A stretch of DNA of 23,772 nt from a virus. The translations under genes and the position numbers were made by a program. Below are positions 23,673 through 23,772 of the stretch, piece after piece. Every line of letters begins with the position of its first letter. The stretch's first letter is position 1. The stretch lies in the IMG/VR virus record IMGVR_UViG_3300037333_000015, positions 1 through 23,772 of that record; one strand, given 5' to 3'. The notes under the pieces are model-generated. The model was given only the letters and a program-made list of their open reading frames with translations, had not been told where the DNA came from and did not search any database.

Positions 23673-23772
23673 TTATTTTATTTCTTCTATTTTCATTATA
23701 ACATAACCTAATTTATCTTTGTCATAATCTACAAATTTCATTTCACCATATTCTACAATTTTATAGTTATCA
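23673..23772 (-). CDS. C-terminal end of an unidentified gene (5' part outside window)
   Basis: Open from the window edge to TAA at 23673-23675. The last 32 residues read DNYKIVEYGEMKFVDYDKDK followed by LGYVIMKIEEIK. The composition and the frame next to well-marked genes suggest it is coding. A start at the internal ATG (MKFVDY...) is unlikely because no ribosome binding site precedes it. There is too little sequence to name a function. Confidence 0.6.
   Translation of the reverse strand, partial: DNYKIVEYGEMKFVDYDKDKLGYVIMKIEEIK

Noticed and set aside
1-23772. Alternative genetic code (TGA or TAG reassigned), suggested by the absence of these stops
   Set aside because: Tryptophan is encoded by TGG at conserved sites, long genes read through without in-frame TGA or TAG, and the only TGA inside a gene is explained by a frameshift.

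Overview
The window is a continuous, densely packed block of a T7-like podovirus genome (the Autographivirales type of architecture). Every gene I can support lies on the minus strand, so transcription runs from base 23772 towards base 1. The DNA is extremely A+T-rich (roughly four fifths by eye), codons end almost always in A or T, arginine is mostly AGA, and every complete gene ends in TAA. Ribosome binding sites are clear AAGGA or AAAGG sequences 6-9 bases before ATG. This points to a phage of a very AT-rich, probably Gram-negative bacterium. The host cannot be named from this sequence.

Layout in the direction of transcription. (1) 23772-22049: the end of an unidentified gene, then small early or middle genes (71, 166, 64 and 62 aa), among them a zinc ribbon and a recombination endonuclease VII-type HNH nuclease. 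(2) 22026-18592: the replication block, with a full-length T7 gp4-type primase-helicase, a Dam-type adenine methyltransferase broken by a frameshift, and a very short family A DNA polymerase (323 aa) that has only palm and fingers. (3) 18587-13887: head and connector genes, namely small ORFs, portal (gp8), a 45-aa ORF, scaffold (gp9), major capsid protein (gp10), a strong terminator, and tail tube A (gp11). (4) 13869-3382: tail tube B (gp12), a gp13-like acetyltransferase-fold protein, and the internal virion or ejection proteins gp14, gp15 and gp16. The last is carried by two overlapping genes. (5) 3326-1: two tandem tail fibre genes. Both carry 17-residue head repeats and a C-terminal S74 self-cleaving chaperone. 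The second has a T7 gp17 anchor domain and runs off the window.

The order primase-helicase, polymerase, portal, scaffold, capsid, tube A, tube B, 13, 14, 15, 16, fibre is T7 order, which supports the weaker homology calls. An 18-of-20-base motif occurs exactly twice, before the portal group and before the fibre group, and is a good candidate for the promoter of a phage-encoded single-subunit RNA polymerase. Not present in the window are the RNA polymerase, terminase, lysis genes, ssDNA-binding protein and the 5' exonuclease that T7 carries between polymerase and portal.

Most worth a second look are the minimal polymerase without exonuclease or thumb, the frameshifted methyltransferase, the paired fibre genes sharing at least 109 identical bases at the chaperone junction, the candidate promoter pair, and the split gp16.
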